From Algoriphagus sp. AGSA1 (GTDB lineage: Bacteria; Bacteroidota; Bacteroidia; Cytophagales; Cyclobacteriaceae), in contig NZ_JAJUWR010000029.1 in assembly GCF_021390545.1 (NCBI RefSeq), positions 1 through 64,000 of the forward strand: a stretch of DNA of 64,000 nucleotides, given 5' to 3'. Under the pieces are notes generated by a model. That model was not told where the DNA came from. It did not search any database and saw only the letters and a list, made by a program, of their open reading frames with translations. Each line of letters begins with the position of its first letter. Within the stretch, counting starts at the first letter, position 1. The position numbers and the translations under genes are program-made. Below are positions 34,502 to 44,735 of the stretch, in pieces.

Positions 34502-36655
34502 TTATATCCCTGGTGCGTTCGGGAACTGCAAGCTCTTATAATATTCCAGATCTCCTTCAGGTTGCTCGATATCTGATGGAAAAGGCCTGTTTGAGAAGGT
34601 TTGAAAGTAAAGTAAGCAGGCATTTCTCCACCATTCTGCTTCCTGTTCCTGGATTTCCAAAAGCTGTCTGACATGATCAAATTCCTCAGGATCGATTTTG
34701 GATTCCAAGGAAGCCCAGGTTGCCTGCATTGCCCTCACTTCTTTTACGCCGAGGTCATATCGGTAGGCTATTCCTTCCCAGAGTGTATTTCCATCTTTCA
34801 ATTGGAAATCCCAAGGGAGATGATGGAACCAGAGCAGGTATTTCTCCGGTATTTGATTTGGATCAGACCATTTTTCTACAATTTCAGGAGCATATTGCTC
34901 CAAAGCTCCGCTTCCTTCACCTGTCCTGTCAAAACCTATCCCCAGACTATCAGCCTGATGGTAATAAGGCGCAGTCCAGTCAGCTCTTCCTCCCATTACC
35001 CATGGCCCCGGGCCATAATGATGGCTTCTTCCCATGATGTGATGCAGTCCCAGAGGAGTCATATAGTCCACTGCGGTCTCATGGGATTCCATCAGAATTT
35101 CTCCGACTTTTGATACTACTTCCCGATCTAAGCCGAAAGTAAGCTTTGTCCATTCTTCGGCTATTTCTTGTGAGGTGACCTCCGGATTCCAGGCCATTTT
35201 CCCAAAAGCAAACCAATTGGACTGGGCGAAAAGGTGCCCCGTCCAGTTGCGGTCGGTTCCTATATTGGATACTCCGGCGATCAGGGTCATTTTCTGTCCT
35301 GTATCCTTCCCTTCCAGAATACTGCCGACGGTGGAAGTAGGGCTTGGACTGTAAGTTTTACTTTTGAGCACTTCCTCCCACATAGGGGCTAGATAAACGA
35401 GATTGGTGGCCTGCCCGAGATACTCTTGGGTAATCTGAAACTCCATTCCCACATTGGTTTCATTGATCGCTCCATACAGCGGATGGAATGGCTCGCGTGG
35501 CTGAAAGTCTATCGCACCGTTTTTGATCTGTATGATCACATTGTCTTTGAATTTCCCGTCAAGCGGTCCGAATTCATTATTCGCCTGCATGTGTCTATCC
35601 ACTTCGTCTTCATGGGAATAGACAAATGCACGCCAGATCAGCACTCCTCCATGAGGAGCCAAAGCATCCGCAAGCATGTTTGCTCCTTCGGCATGATTAC
35701 GACCATATTCGTGAGGGCCCGGTTGCCCTTCGGAATTGGCCTTGACCAGAAATCCACCAAAATCAGGAATATGTGAATATAACTCATCTGCCTTTTTCTT
35801 CCAGAAAGCTATTACTTCAGGGTCTAGGGGGTCGGCTGTTTTTAGTCCTTCCAGTTGCATAGGAGCAGAGAAGCGGGCAGTAAGGAATACTTTGATCCCA
35901 TAAGGCCTAAAAACATCAGCCAAGGCTTTTGCTTTCTTCATGAAGTCAGTAGTCAAGATCAAGGCATTTGCATTGACATTGGTCAGAGAAACGGCGTTGA
36001 TACCTATGGACGCATTTGCTCTTGCATAGTCCACGTATCGGGGATCTATGTACCCGGGAAGCCTGTGCCAATCCCAGATTGAAAAACCGGCATAGCCTCT
36101 CTCGACGGTTCTGTCCAGATTGTCCCAATGGTTTAACATCCTTATCTTAATTTTTGGAAAATCAGATGCTTCTGTTTGTTTATTGAAAGTATTGCTTTGT
36201 ATAGAATTCAGCCAGTTATATACCCCGTAGAGCGTTCCAACCGGGCGGTTTCCTATGATGGCATAAAATGGTTTTCCATCCAACTCTACGGTTCCTCTCC
36301 AGTATCCATCTTCTCCCAATGCTTTGATTTCTGTCTGTTTAGTAAGGGAGAGAACCTGGGATAGTTGCTCTCTTGTACCTATCCAGAGTTTTGTGTTTTG
36401 TAGCCTGTCTTTGGAATAGCCAGGCCCTTTATCAAGCATGCTTTGGGAAGCAAGATTCAGCTCATTTCTGATAGCTTCATAAGTAGGATTTTCGCCGAAA
36501 AAGTAGATCCCTGACAGGAGCGATTCCACTTCTGATCTGAGTTGGCTTTCTTTGATAGGCTGATAATCCAACCAGAGTTTGTAGCCGTCATTGGCATAGG
36601 AACCCAGTGAGATGCACAGCCAAAGAAGAGCCGTTAGATAAATAGGTTTGTGCAT
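34502..36655 (-). CDS. GH67 alpha-glucuronidase, secreted
   Basis: The start is placed at 36655, where MHKPIYLTALLWLCISLGSYA gives a signal peptide; the frame extends to 36727 without adding sense. The 717-residue product matches glycoside hydrolase family 67, which removes 4-O-methyl-glucuronic acid from xylo-oligosaccharides. Visible markers are YLDPRYVDYARANASIG-like substrate-binding sequence (GYIDPRYVDYARANASIG), FGGFLVKANSEGQPGP, and the catalytic Asp and Glu in GAIDFQPREPF and MEFQITQEYLG. No xylanase or transporter is beside it, so it is not part of a visible xylan-use locus. Confidence 0.94.
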   Translation of the reverse strand: MHKPIYLTALLWLCISLGSYANDGYKLWLDYQPIKESQLRSEVESLLSGIYFFGENPTYEAIRNELNLASQSMLDKGPGYSKDRLQNTKLWIGTREQLSQVLSLTKQTEIKALGEDGYWRGTVELDGKPFYAIIGNRPVGTLYGVYNWLNSIQSNTFNKQTEASDFPKIKIRMLNHWDNLDRTVERGYAGFSIWDWHRLPGYIDPRYVDYARANASIGINAVSLTNVNANALILTTDFMKKAKALADVFRPYGIKVFLTARFSAPMQLEGLKTADPLDPEVIAFWKKKADELYSHIPDFGGFLVKANSEGQPGPHEYGRNHAEGANMLADALAPHGGVLIWRAFVYSHEDEVDRHMQANNEFGPLDGKFKDNVIIQIKNGAIDFQPREPFHPLYGAINETNVGMEFQITQEYLGQATNLVYLAPMWEEVLKSKTYSPSPTSTVGSILEGKDTGQKMTLIAGVSNIGTDRNWTGHLFAQSNWFAFGKMAWNPEVTSQEIAEEWTKLTFGLDREVVSKVGEILMESHETAVDYMTPLGLHHIMGRSHHYGPGPWVMGGRADWTAPYYHQADSLGIGFDRTGEGSGALEQYAPEIVEKWSDPNQIPEKYLLWFHHLPWDFQLKDGNTLWEGIAYRYDLGVKEVRAMQATWASLESKIDPEEFDHVRQLLEIQEQEAEWWRNACLLYFQTFSNRPFPSDIEQPEGDLEYYKSLQFPNAPGI

Positions 36656-36828
36656 AGGTATTTTGGTTTGAAAGTCAAAAGATCGAAAAATCAGGGCTAA
36701 TTGCAATGGATTGCATGAAATATTCATAAAAGTTGCAATCGGGGATTTTCAGACATTCCATGTCAATCCTCGCGATAAGAAAGATGAATTATCCTGCTCT
36801 TCCTTATCTTAGAGGCTCACTTTCTATC

Positions 36829-39800
36829 ATGGAACAAAAACCCTTCATCATCTATAAATCCTCCGCCGGGTCCGGAAAAACCTATACCCTCACACTGGAG
36901 TATCTGAAACTTGCCCTTCAAAGCCCCCATGCCTATAAGCAGATTCTCGCAGTGACCTTCACCAATAAGGCAACTCAGGAAATGAAAGAGCGGATAGTAG
37001 AAGAGCTAAAAAGACTGAGGTCTGAGGTCGATCCGGCTGAGAAAATGGATGCAGAATTGATGAATGCTCTGAAAGTGGATGAGGCTGGCTTAAAGCAACT
37101 GGCACAGCAGACCCTTACAGCTATTTTGCATGATTATGGCAGGTTTTCTGTCACTACTATAGACAGCTTCTTTCAAAAGGTAGTACGTGCATTTGCCAGA
37201 GAGATAGATCTGAATGCCAAGTTTGATGTGGAATTAGATCAACTGGCAGTGTTGGAGCGTGTGGTGGATCGGGTGGTAATGCTTGTGATGGAAGATGAAT
37301 TCCTGCATAAATGGCTAGTGGACTATGCATATGAACAAATCCAAAATGGAAAATCCTGGGACATTAGGAGAAACATACGTGGTCTTGGGCAGCAGATTTT
37401 CCAGGAAGATTTTAAAAAATATGCTCCTGAAATTAAGGCCTTTCTGGAGGATAAGCAAAATATTACTTTACTACAGTCCTTCGTCAGGGAGCGAAAAAAT
37501 GAAATTATCGCTATCGCAAAGGAGTTGGGAAAGCAAGCTGATGCAATCCGGATTTCAAATGGATTGGAATGGACGGATTTTGCCGGAGGTTCAAGATCCT
37601 TCGCAAGGGTTTTTGAAAAATTTGGCGAACGAAATCAGCCTATACCAGTTCTTACGGATTCCCAGCTGGGGAAAATCGATAATCCTGACGCGTGGTTTTC
37701 TAAATCGAGTAAGCAAATTGACTCAATTTTAGCTGCCTATGATCAGGGGCTGAATCAGATTTTACATCAAACCGTAGCTTTAACCTCTAAATGGAATACG
37801 CTTCAGGCTATCGCCAAAAACAGTTATGTGTATGGGGTATTCAGAAATCTCCTCGATGAACTTACCTTGATAAAAGACGAGGAGAATATCCTATTGATCT
37901 CAGATGCCAATGAATTTTTGAAGGAAATCACCAAAGGAAATGACACGCCTTTTATCTACGAGAAAGTAGGGAATCAATACAAAAATTACCTGATCGATGA
38001 ATTTCAGGATACTTCCGGATTTCAATGGGATAGCTTTAAGCCTCTTTTGGAAAACTCTCTGGGGAATGGCCAGATAAATCTTCTGGTAGGCGATGTGAAG
38101 CAGTCTATTTACCGCTGGAGGGGTGGGGAAATGAAGTTATTGCTTTCCGAGGTGGAGGATGAAATAGGCAAAGAGAATATCAAACTGGAAAATCTGGATA
38201 CCAATTACAGGAGCCTTCCCAATATCATCAACTTTAATAATGCCGTATTTAAGGTTCTTCCACCGGCAATGGAGCAGGTATTAAGTACTTCCTATGGAGT
38301 TGAAAATCCGCAAATATTATCCCAGGCCTATGCAGACTCCTTTCAGAAAGTTTCACCCAAGAAGTCCAAATCTGAATTTAAAGGGAAAGTAAGGCTGGAG
38401 TTCATTGATCCTAAAGAAGAGGAGGAGGAGAACAGTTTTGATGATTTGGTTTTGGCAAAATTACCCGAAATGGTCATGGAGCTGCAGGATCATGGCTATG
38501 CCCTGGAAGACATCGCTTTTCTAGTCAGAAGAAAATCAGAAGGCGAAGCTATTGCGGATCGCATGATGGGTTATGCGGTGGCACATCCTGATTTACCGTA
38601 TGGTTTTGACGTGCTGTCGGACGAATCCATGTACCTGAACAAGGCCGCCTCGGTGAAGGCTTTGATCTCGGGTTTCAACTACCTGCACAATCCGGCTGAC
38701 AAAGTTCAGTTCAAAACCATGTGGTATTATCTGGCGGTCTTGATGGATGCGCACATAGACCACGAGCTTTTTGCCCTGGACAAAATGCCGCTTTACCTTC
38801 AGGAGCAAGTCATTGCTTTCCAAAAGAAGGAGCATTTAATGCTTCAGTTGCCTCTGATGGAAGCTTTGGAAGAGCTGATCAAGGTTCTCGGCTTGATGGA
38901 ATTGGGTCTGGAAAAGGCCTACATCTCTGGGTTTAAAGAGGCGGTGTATGACTTTACAGCAAATAATAGGGCGGATCTAAGTGGATTTCTGGAGTGGTGG
39001 GAAATCAATAAAACCAAAAGAACGGTCAAAATCCCCGAAGGTCACAATGCCATGAGGATTCTCACCATACACAAGTCCAAGGGGCTTCAGTTCAAAGTGG
39101 TAGTGATGCCTTTTTTGAAATGGACAATCTTCGACACCAATAAAGGAAATGTGGTCTGGTCTCCCTTTGAAGACACGGAAAAGGGGCTTTCTGCTATAAT
39201 TCCGCTTACGCTGAACGGGGATCTTGCTAATTCTGATTTCAGCGAAACCTATGCGGAAGAGGCGACCATGGCTTATTTGGATAGTCTGAATATGTTGTAC
39301 GTGGCACTCACCAGGGCAGAGGATGTATTTATAGGATATATTCCCTACAAGGAAAAAATAGGATCCCAGAATTCCATGGAAGTGCAGCTTCAGCAATTGA
39401 TCCAGTCACCTACAGATCAAAAGGAAAATTTGAGCTTGGTCAATTATTATGACCCTGAGTCAAAAGTATTTGAATTTGGGGACTGGCCAGCCAGTCAGAT
39501 TACAGCCATTGTTCCATTTCGGTCTCCGGAACTCCGCTGGGCATATAAAAACTGGTCTGAGGTATTGACTCTAAAAAAATATGCTGTTGATTTTTCTGAG
39601 GAAGGATTGGAGCAGCGGAAAAAGCAAAAATTTGGTTTGATCGTCCATGAAATCCTTGAACTCTCCAAGAACAAAGTCAGTGCCCGTCAGAATTTGCAGA
39701 AGTTTTATTTTGAGGGACGTCTGAATGAAGAAGAGAAACTATTGGTGGAGGGACAACTCGACCGTCTGTTTGAAGACCCAATTTTTGCCTCATGGTTTGG

Positions 39801-40047
39801 TACAGAAGGCATTTTGCTTTCTGAGCAGGGTATTCTTCTTCCCGGAGGAAAGCAAAAAAGGCCAGATCGGATTATATTAAATGAAAAGGAAGCCGTCATT
39901 GTTGATTTCAAAACAGGAGAAGCGCAGAGCCGCTATGCCAACCAAGTGAGGGAATACATGTCTTTAGTTTCCGGTCTTTCCCACAAGAAGACAAAAGGCT
40001 ATTTATGTTATCTGGAATCAGGGTTAATCGAGGAGATTTATGCATAG
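36829..40047 (+). CDS. AddA-like UvrD-family helicase-nuclease
   Basis: The start is placed at 36829 (MEQKPFIIYKSSAGSGKTYT), because the Walker A box follows at once; the frame is open back to 36733. The protein has a UvrD/RecB-type helicase (VTFTNKATQEMKER, DEFQDTSGFQWD, VGDVKQSIYRWRGGE, LTIHKSKGLQFKVV, VALTRAED) and a C-terminal PD-(D/E)XK nuclease (PDRIILNEKEAVIVDFKTGE). It is the AddA half of a RecBCD-like enzyme that resects double-strand breaks. It overlaps the AddB-like gene by eight bases, so the two are coupled. Confidence 0.92.
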   Translation: MEQKPFIIYKSSAGSGKTYTLTLEYLKLALQSPHAYKQILAVTFTNKATQEMKERIVEELKRLRSEVDPAEKMDAELMNALKVDEAGLKQLAQQTLTAILHDYGRFSVTTIDSFFQKVVRAFAREIDLNAKFDVELDQLAVLERVVDRVVMLVMEDEFLHKWLVDYAYEQIQNGKSWDIRRNIRGLGQQIFQEDFKKYAPEIKAFLEDKQNITLLQSFVRERKNEIIAIAKELGKQADAIRISNGLEWTDFAGGSRSFARVFEKFGERNQPIPVLTDSQLGKIDNPDAWFSKSSKQIDSILAAYDQGLNQILHQTVALTSKWNTLQAIAKNSYVYGVFRNLLDELTLIKDEENILLISDANEFLKEITKGNDTPFIYEKVGNQYKNYLIDEFQDTSGFQWDSFKPLLENSLGNGQINLLVGDVKQSIYRWRGGEMKLLLSEVEDEIGKENIKLENLDTNYRSLPNIINFNNAVFKVLPPAMEQVLSTSYGVENPQILSQAYADSFQKVSPKKSKSEFKGKVRLEFIDPKEEEEENSFDDLVLAKLPEMVMELQDHGYALEDIAFLVRRKSEGEAIADRMMGYAVAHPDLPYGFDVLSDESMYLNKAASVKALISGFNYLHNPADKVQFKTMWYYLAVLMDAHIDHELFALDKMPLYLQEQVIAFQKKEHLMLQLPLMEALEELIKVLGLMELGLEKAYISGFKEAVYDFTANNRADLSGFLEWWEINKTKRTVKIPEGHNAMRILTIHKSKGLQFKVVVMPFLKWTIFDTNKGNVVWSPFEDTEKGLSAIIPLTLNGDLANSDFSETYAEEATMAYLDSLNMLYVALTRAEDVFIGYIPYKEKIGSQNSMEVQLQQLIQSPTDQKENLSLVNYYDPESKVFEFGDWPASQITAIVPFRSPELRWAYKNWSEVLTLKKYAVDFSEEGLEQRKKQKFGLIVHEILELSKNKVSARQNLQKFYFEGRLNEEEKLLVEGQLDRLFEDPIFASWFGTEGILLSEQGILLPGGKQKRPDRIILNEKEAVIVDFKTGEAQSRYANQVREYMSLVSGLSHKKTKGYLCYLESGLIEEIYA

Positions 40048-42904
40048 TTTTTTAAGAAATACAGCAAGAGGGATTCTCAAGAGCGGAGTAGATCTGCAAA
40101 ACCTTACTGTTGTGTTGCCAAATAGGCGAGCGGGATTGTTCTTTACCCAGCATTTGGGAAACCTGATCAGTGAACCTACTTGGATGCCGGAAGTGAAAAC
40201 GATAGAAGAAATTTTCTATGAACTCGCCGGAAATCGTCCGGCGGATGACCTGACACTGATTTTTGAGTTGTTTCGCGTCTATCAGGATCTCAACCCTGAA
40301 GCGGAAACTTTTGATCGGTTTTATTTTTGGGGGGAAATGATCCTCAAGGATTTCAATGATGTGGATCAGTTTATGGCTGATGCGGGCAAGCTTTATCATC
40401 ACCTGTCCGAAATCAAAGAGTTGGAGTCAGACCTGAGTTTTTTGAACGAAAGTCAAATCCAACTCATCAAACAATTTTGGTCTTCTTTTGTGCGTCAGGA
40501 CAGAGATCATCAGGAGAAGTTTCTCAAATTCTGGCAGCTGCTCAGTCCCCTTTATACAGGCTTTCAGGCTTCCCTGGCAGTATCTGGAATGGCGTATTCA
40601 GGGATGCTTTACAGGAAAGTAGCAGAAGCACTTGCTACTATTCCTCAGCCTGAGAAGGTACATCATTTTGTAGGGTTTAATGCATTCACAGGAACTGAGG
40701 AAGCATTGATCAAGCATTATATCACTGAGTTTGATGCAAAAATCCATTGGGACGTGGATGCTTATTATCTGGAAGACCAAGCGCAGGAGGCAGGCATGTT
40801 TTTCCGGGACTATCGAAAGGATAAAATATTTGGGCCTACTTTCCCAGAACACATCCCGACCCTGATAGAAGAAAGAAAAGCAGCTATAAAGACGTATGCT
40901 ACTCCTCTGAAGACAAATCAGGCAAATCTTGTAGGATCGATTTTGGGGAAAATCCCTGCGGGAGAGGCATGGGAAGAAACGGTGGTGATTTTGCCAGATG
41001 AGCAGATGCTGTTTCCGGTGTTGCACACGCTGCCCGATCAAGTGGATAAGGTAAACGTCACCATGGGATATCCGGTGAAAAATGCCCCGGTTTATTCATT
41101 TTTGGAGGCGGTGCTGGAGATGCAGCGATTCATCAAGGAGGAAGATGGAAAAGTACTGTTTTACCATACCGCTGTCAAAAACCTGTTGAGCTCGACTTAC
41201 CTGAAAAGCGTAAACCCTGGCTTTGCCAGTAAGCTGATGGAGGAAATGCAGCTTTTGAACCAGATTCATGTTTCTGCCGAAAAATTACATCAGGGTGGAC
41301 TCCTTTATCAGCTTATCTTTCAGAAACTGGAGAATGATTCTCTGTTCCCTTATTTGGCTACGTTGATGGAAGCCCTGGCTGGGCAATTGAAAGACGAGCC
41401 TTTGCAACGTTCCTATCTTTATCAGTGCTTCAAGCAGTTGACCCGATTGAGGGAGATTTTTGCCGGTCAGGATATTCTGAGCATCAACAGGGAGTTTTTT
41501 ATCCGTTTATTCCGTCAGGTTTTCCGGGAGGTGAAGCTGCCTTTCGAAGGAGAGCCGTTACAAGGATTGCAGATCATGGGGGTGCTGGAGTCAAGGAATC
41601 TTGATTTCAAACGGGTGATTATCTGCAATATGAACGAAGATAGCTTTCCACCTTCTGCTGGTTTGAATTCAATGATCCCTTTCAATATCCGAAAGGCCTT
41701 TGGCTTGCCGGTGCAGGAGCAGAATGACTCGATTTATGCCTATACCTTTTATCGCCTTTTGCATAGTGCTGAGGAAGTGCATATGATCTACACCACTGCT
41801 TCGGACCAGGGAAAAGCAGGGGAAAAGAGCCGGTATATCCAGCAGATGGCAGTGGAACTGGGAAGGGAAATGGAAGAAGAGGTGGTTTTCATCCCGATAG
41901 ACCAGAAGTCACCAGAAGCTATCACCATCCATAAAGACAGGGAGGTTTTGGCCTTGTTGGACAAGTATCTGATCGATGAGCATGGATCTTCCCAAACTTC
42001 CTTTTCGCCCTCTGCCCTGAGCGTTTTCTTGGATTGCAGGCTGAAATTTTACCTTCAGTACCTGGCGAATATCCAAGAAAAACAGGAAGTGAGTGAGGAG
42101 ATTGATGCGGCTGTTTTTGGAAATTTGGCGCACCTGGGTATGGAGATTCTGTATCAGGATTTTGCGAAAAGGAAGGGGAGGACTCTGGTGGAAAAGTCAG
42201 ATTTCGAGGAATTGGGCAAAAACTGGGTTTTTCCTGCCATAGAAAAAGCCATTCGTCAATTTTATCACTTGGAAGGGGAAGCGGACACCAAACTGAACGG
42301 TCAGATGGCTATAGCCAGGGATGTGCTTCAGAAATACCTGCATCAGATTCTGAAAATTGATAAGGAATCCGCTCCATTCCGGTTGATTTCTCTGGAAAAG
42401 GAGAAAAAATACACGGCAGGTTTACCGATAGAAACCGCTATGGGACATCAGATGATTTCCCTAAAGGGAATAATTGATCGGGTGGATGAACATAATGGTT
42501 CTGTAAGGTTAATTGATTATAAATCAGGACAGGACAACAAAACCTTTCCGGATGTCCCCTCACTTTTTGACAGGAACAATAAATCCAGGAATAAGGCAGC
42601 TATGCAGACGATGTTCTATGGCTTGATCTATCAGGCCACGCATCCTGAGAGCTCGCTGCCCCTGAAACCTGCCATATTCAACCTCAGGGAGATGTTTGGT
42701 GATGATTTCAACCCTTATTTACAGCAGAAGTTGCCAAGAAAGGAAGGAGTTGAAGTCAATGACTACCGACAGTTTGAGGATGAATACAGAGCTGGATTGA
42801 AGGGATTATTGGAGGATATTTACAATCCGGAAATCCCTTTTGACCAGACGGAAGACTTGAAGAAATGTGAGTACTGTCCTTATCAGGAAATTTGCGGGAG
42901 GTAG
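40040..42904 (+). CDS. AddB-like nuclease with iron-sulfur cluster motif
   Basis: The 954-residue protein starts within the stop of the AddA-like gene. It has a degenerate helicase fold followed by a C-terminal PD-(D/E)XK nuclease (RLIDYKSGQDNKT). The four Cys of the AddB-type 4Fe-4S cluster can be seen: one in FLDCRLKFYLQYL and three in KKCEYCPYQEICGR, giving C-x2-C-x5-C at the end as in known AddB proteins. With its partner it should process double-strand breaks for RecA. It is longer than many helicase-only proteins but normal for AddB. Confidence 0.92.
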   Translation: MHSFLRNTARGILKSGVDLQNLTVVLPNRRAGLFFTQHLGNLISEPTWMPEVKTIEEIFYELAGNRPADDLTLIFELFRVYQDLNPEAETFDRFYFWGEMILKDFNDVDQFMADAGKLYHHLSEIKELESDLSFLNESQIQLIKQFWSSFVRQDRDHQEKFLKFWQLLSPLYTGFQASLAVSGMAYSGMLYRKVAEALATIPQPEKVHHFVGFNAFTGTEEALIKHYITEFDAKIHWDVDAYYLEDQAQEAGMFFRDYRKDKIFGPTFPEHIPTLIEERKAAIKTYATPLKTNQANLVGSILGKIPAGEAWEETVVILPDEQMLFPVLHTLPDQVDKVNVTMGYPVKNAPVYSFLEAVLEMQRFIKEEDGKVLFYHTAVKNLLSSTYLKSVNPGFASKLMEEMQLLNQIHVSAEKLHQGGLLYQLIFQKLENDSLFPYLATLMEALAGQLKDEPLQRSYLYQCFKQLTRLREIFAGQDILSINREFFIRLFRQVFREVKLPFEGEPLQGLQIMGVLESRNLDFKRVIICNMNEDSFPPSAGLNSMIPFNIRKAFGLPVQEQNDSIYAYTFYRLLHSAEEVHMIYTTASDQGKAGEKSRYIQQMAVELGREMEEEVVFIPIDQKSPEAITIHKDREVLALLDKYLIDEHGSSQTSFSPSALSVFLDCRLKFYLQYLANIQEKQEVSEEIDAAVFGNLAHLGMEILYQDFAKRKGRTLVEKSDFEELGKNWVFPAIEKAIRQFYHLEGEADTKLNGQMAIARDVLQKYLHQILKIDKESAPFRLISLEKEKKYTAGLPIETAMGHQMISLKGIIDRVDEHNGSVRLIDYKSGQDNKTFPDVPSLFDRNNKSRNKAAMQTMFYGLIYQATHPESSLPLKPAIFNLREMFGDDFNPYLQQKLPRKEGVEVNDYRQFEDEYRAGLKGLLEDIYNPEIPFDQTEDLKKCEYCPYQEICGR

Positions 42905-42946
42905 TTCTTCGGCTTTGAATATTGTCATGCAGTACGGATTATAACT

Positions 42947-43207
42947 ATGAATATGCGACAGCGGTTTGAAAGCTGTTTAGTGTCAACCAAAAAGGAGATT
43001 CTGTTGTCATACGAAGATTATTTCGAATTGAACCGATGCTTAGGGCTTGCTGAAAAGTCTCAGGTATGCCAGCCCTGGATGCAGGCAAGGCAGGTTCAAG
43101 GCGGCCGAGTGATGATGTATGCTTATACCTCGAATGAGGCTAAGGTAGAAGAAGGTATGGCTGAGGCTAGTTTAAAAATCCCGATTTTGGGATTTTCTGA
43201 TGTATAG
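42947..43207 (+). CDS. Small protein of unknown function
   Basis: This 86-residue open frame follows the AddB-like gene by about 42 bases. It has a mixed composition with two Cys-containing segments (KCLGL-like NRCLGLAEK, SQVCQPWMQAR) and no signal peptide or known motif. Codon use looks natural, so I keep it, but it may be a chance frame. It could be cotranscribed with AddAB. Confidence 0.4.
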   Translation: MNMRQRFESCLVSTKKEILLSYEDYFELNRCLGLAEKSQVCQPWMQARQVQGGRVMMYAYTSNEAKVEEGMAEASLKIPILGFSDV

Positions 43208-43383
43208 ATAAAGACCTATTGTGGTCAATAAGCTTGTACTAGACTAGCTGAAAAACCGGTCACATGAAAAATAGATCAGTCATTTAAAATGATAGTTTTT
43301 GATCTATTACTGGCGTCTTTCAGCATGTCCTACTTAACTTTTACCAAGTGTTACTTTAGTTTTCAGTAAGGTGTGTTCTTCTT

Positions 43384-44079
43384 TCAAAATTGATAAAGCA
43401 ATAAAAAGTGTGATCCGTAGTTGTCAAAACTTGTTCGCTCTTTCTCGCGTCCGGTTATCAGAATTGGATCTAATCGTTGCTTGTGAGCAAGGCGCATAAA
43501 AGGTTCAGCAATAAATTTTATATTGTCTGTTGCTTTGTAAGCAAATCCTATACTGCCTGTCAGAGAAGTTGAAAAATGATTAACCTCACGTTTTTTTTTA
43601 GTTTCCATTTTAGGTATGTATGAAATGTAAAACGATTGAAAATCGTATGCTGTCACAGCATTCAAACTCATATATAGCTCCCATTTTTCTTTAGAAATAA
43701 TATATTTATTGATTCCTAACGGTATTTCAATGGTGTTATAACCGTATTTTTCAACGTGAGCCAGAATTTTGGTACAACCTACACCTGGTTCCGAGAAGTG
43801 ACAGTGGTCAAATGGAACAATCATTTCATAATGTCTTTTGATGTAATTAGCACCGAAGTTGAGCCCCCAAGAATTCATAAACCTCTTTTGCATTCGAATT
43901 CCAATTCCAAAAAAATCTGTCTTGCTATTTCTTTCTTCGTGTCCGGGACCATAAATCATTTTACTGCGGGTCTCGCTTTGGAATGAAAAAGCTGGTCCGA
44001 TAAAAAAATCACTGGTTTGTGCGAAGATTGAGAAAGTCATCCATAGTATTGTCGTTATAGTTAGTATTGTTTTCTTCAT
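43384..44079 (-). CDS. Predicted outer-membrane beta-barrel protein
   Basis: The 231-residue protein has a signal peptide (MKKTILTITTILWMTFSIFAQ) and alternating beta-strand patterns (FFIGPAFSFQSE, FFGIGIRMQKRF, WGLNFGANYIKRHYE, GSIGFAYKATDNIKF), ending in YGSHFLLLYQF, an aromatic-terminated last strand typical of outer-membrane barrels. It resembles small opacity-type barrels. Function is unknown. It lies 28 bases downstream of the next gene on the same strand. Confidence 0.8.
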   Translation of the reverse strand: MKKTILTITTILWMTFSIFAQTSDFFIGPAFSFQSETRSKMIYGPGHEERNSKTDFFGIGIRMQKRFMNSWGLNFGANYIKRHYEMIVPFDHCHFSEPGVGCTKILAHVEKYGYNTIEIPLGINKYIISKEKWELYMSLNAVTAYDFQSFYISYIPKMETKKKREVNHFSTSLTGSIGFAYKATDNIKFIAEPFMRLAHKQRLDPILITGREKERTSFDNYGSHFLLLYQF

Positions 44080-44107
44080 GACTTGTCATTTTGAAGTTAG
44101 TAATAGC

Positions 44108-44728
44108 TTAATACATCAGCCCAATCCGGAAAACCATACTTCGATACAGGTACTCTGTTTCATTCAATGAATTAAACCCTGGGGGGAGCTGGTCTGTAGC
44201 AACGACCTGGGCACCAGGCTGTATCAAGCTTCCCTGAAAATAGGATAGGTCCTGCCGCTTGTATGCCACACTGAAAGAAAGGGCGGTATTGCCTTTTCGG
44301 GCAGGAAAGCTGATACCTACAGAAGGACTGAACAGCAATCCACCACGGTACCAGCTTTTATTCCATTCAGTACTTACTTTTTCTTCCAGAAGTGCAGAGC
44401 CTATTCCCAGATCCAAGCCTCCGAAAATCTTCGGCCTGCCATCTTTTCCCAGAAAACCCCGGTAGCCAAACGCAAAAGGAATAATAGAAATATCATCATA
44501 CTGATCCAGTCCAACTGAAAAACCCACTATATGATTTCGGCTTATACGCGCACCATGAAAACTCATGAGACTGATATCTCTGCGCTTTTCATGAGTTCCG
44601 TCCCACTGTTCGGCACCTTTCCCGATTAGCATGCCGATTTCCGTCTGCCCAAAATAGAGTTTATCCTGCGCCTTGACCTGAAAGAAAAATATAAATCCAG
44701 CAAATAAGATTAGTAGAAATTTAGCCAT
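44108..44728 (-). CDS. Predicted secreted/outer-membrane protein
   Basis: The start is placed at 44728, giving MAKFLLILFAGFIFFFQVKAQ as the signal peptide; a Met at 44746 would overlap the gene upstream by 11 bases and spoil the signal. Beta-strand-like segments (IVGFSVGLDQYDD, ALSFSVAYKRQDLSYF) and a final hydrophobic strand (RSMVFRIGLMY) suggest a barrel. It is followed on the same strand by another barrel-like gene and preceded by the LVIVD lipoprotein, so the three may form an operon. Confidence 0.75.
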   Translation of the reverse strand: MAKFLLILFAGFIFFFQVKAQDKLYFGQTEIGMLIGKGAEQWDGTHEKRRDISLMSFHGARISRNHIVGFSVGLDQYDDISIIPFAFGYRGFLGKDGRPKIFGGLDLGIGSALLEEKVSTEWNKSWYRGGLLFSPSVGISFPARKGNTALSFSVAYKRQDLSYFQGSLIQPGAQVVATDQLPPGFNSLNETEYLYRSMVFRIGLMY

Positions 44729-44735
44729 TCGTTGA

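Noticed and set aside
36733..36828. Upstream extension of the AddA-like gene
   Set aside because: The 32 extra codons have no conserved sequence, and the ATG at 36829 lies just before the Walker A box as expected.
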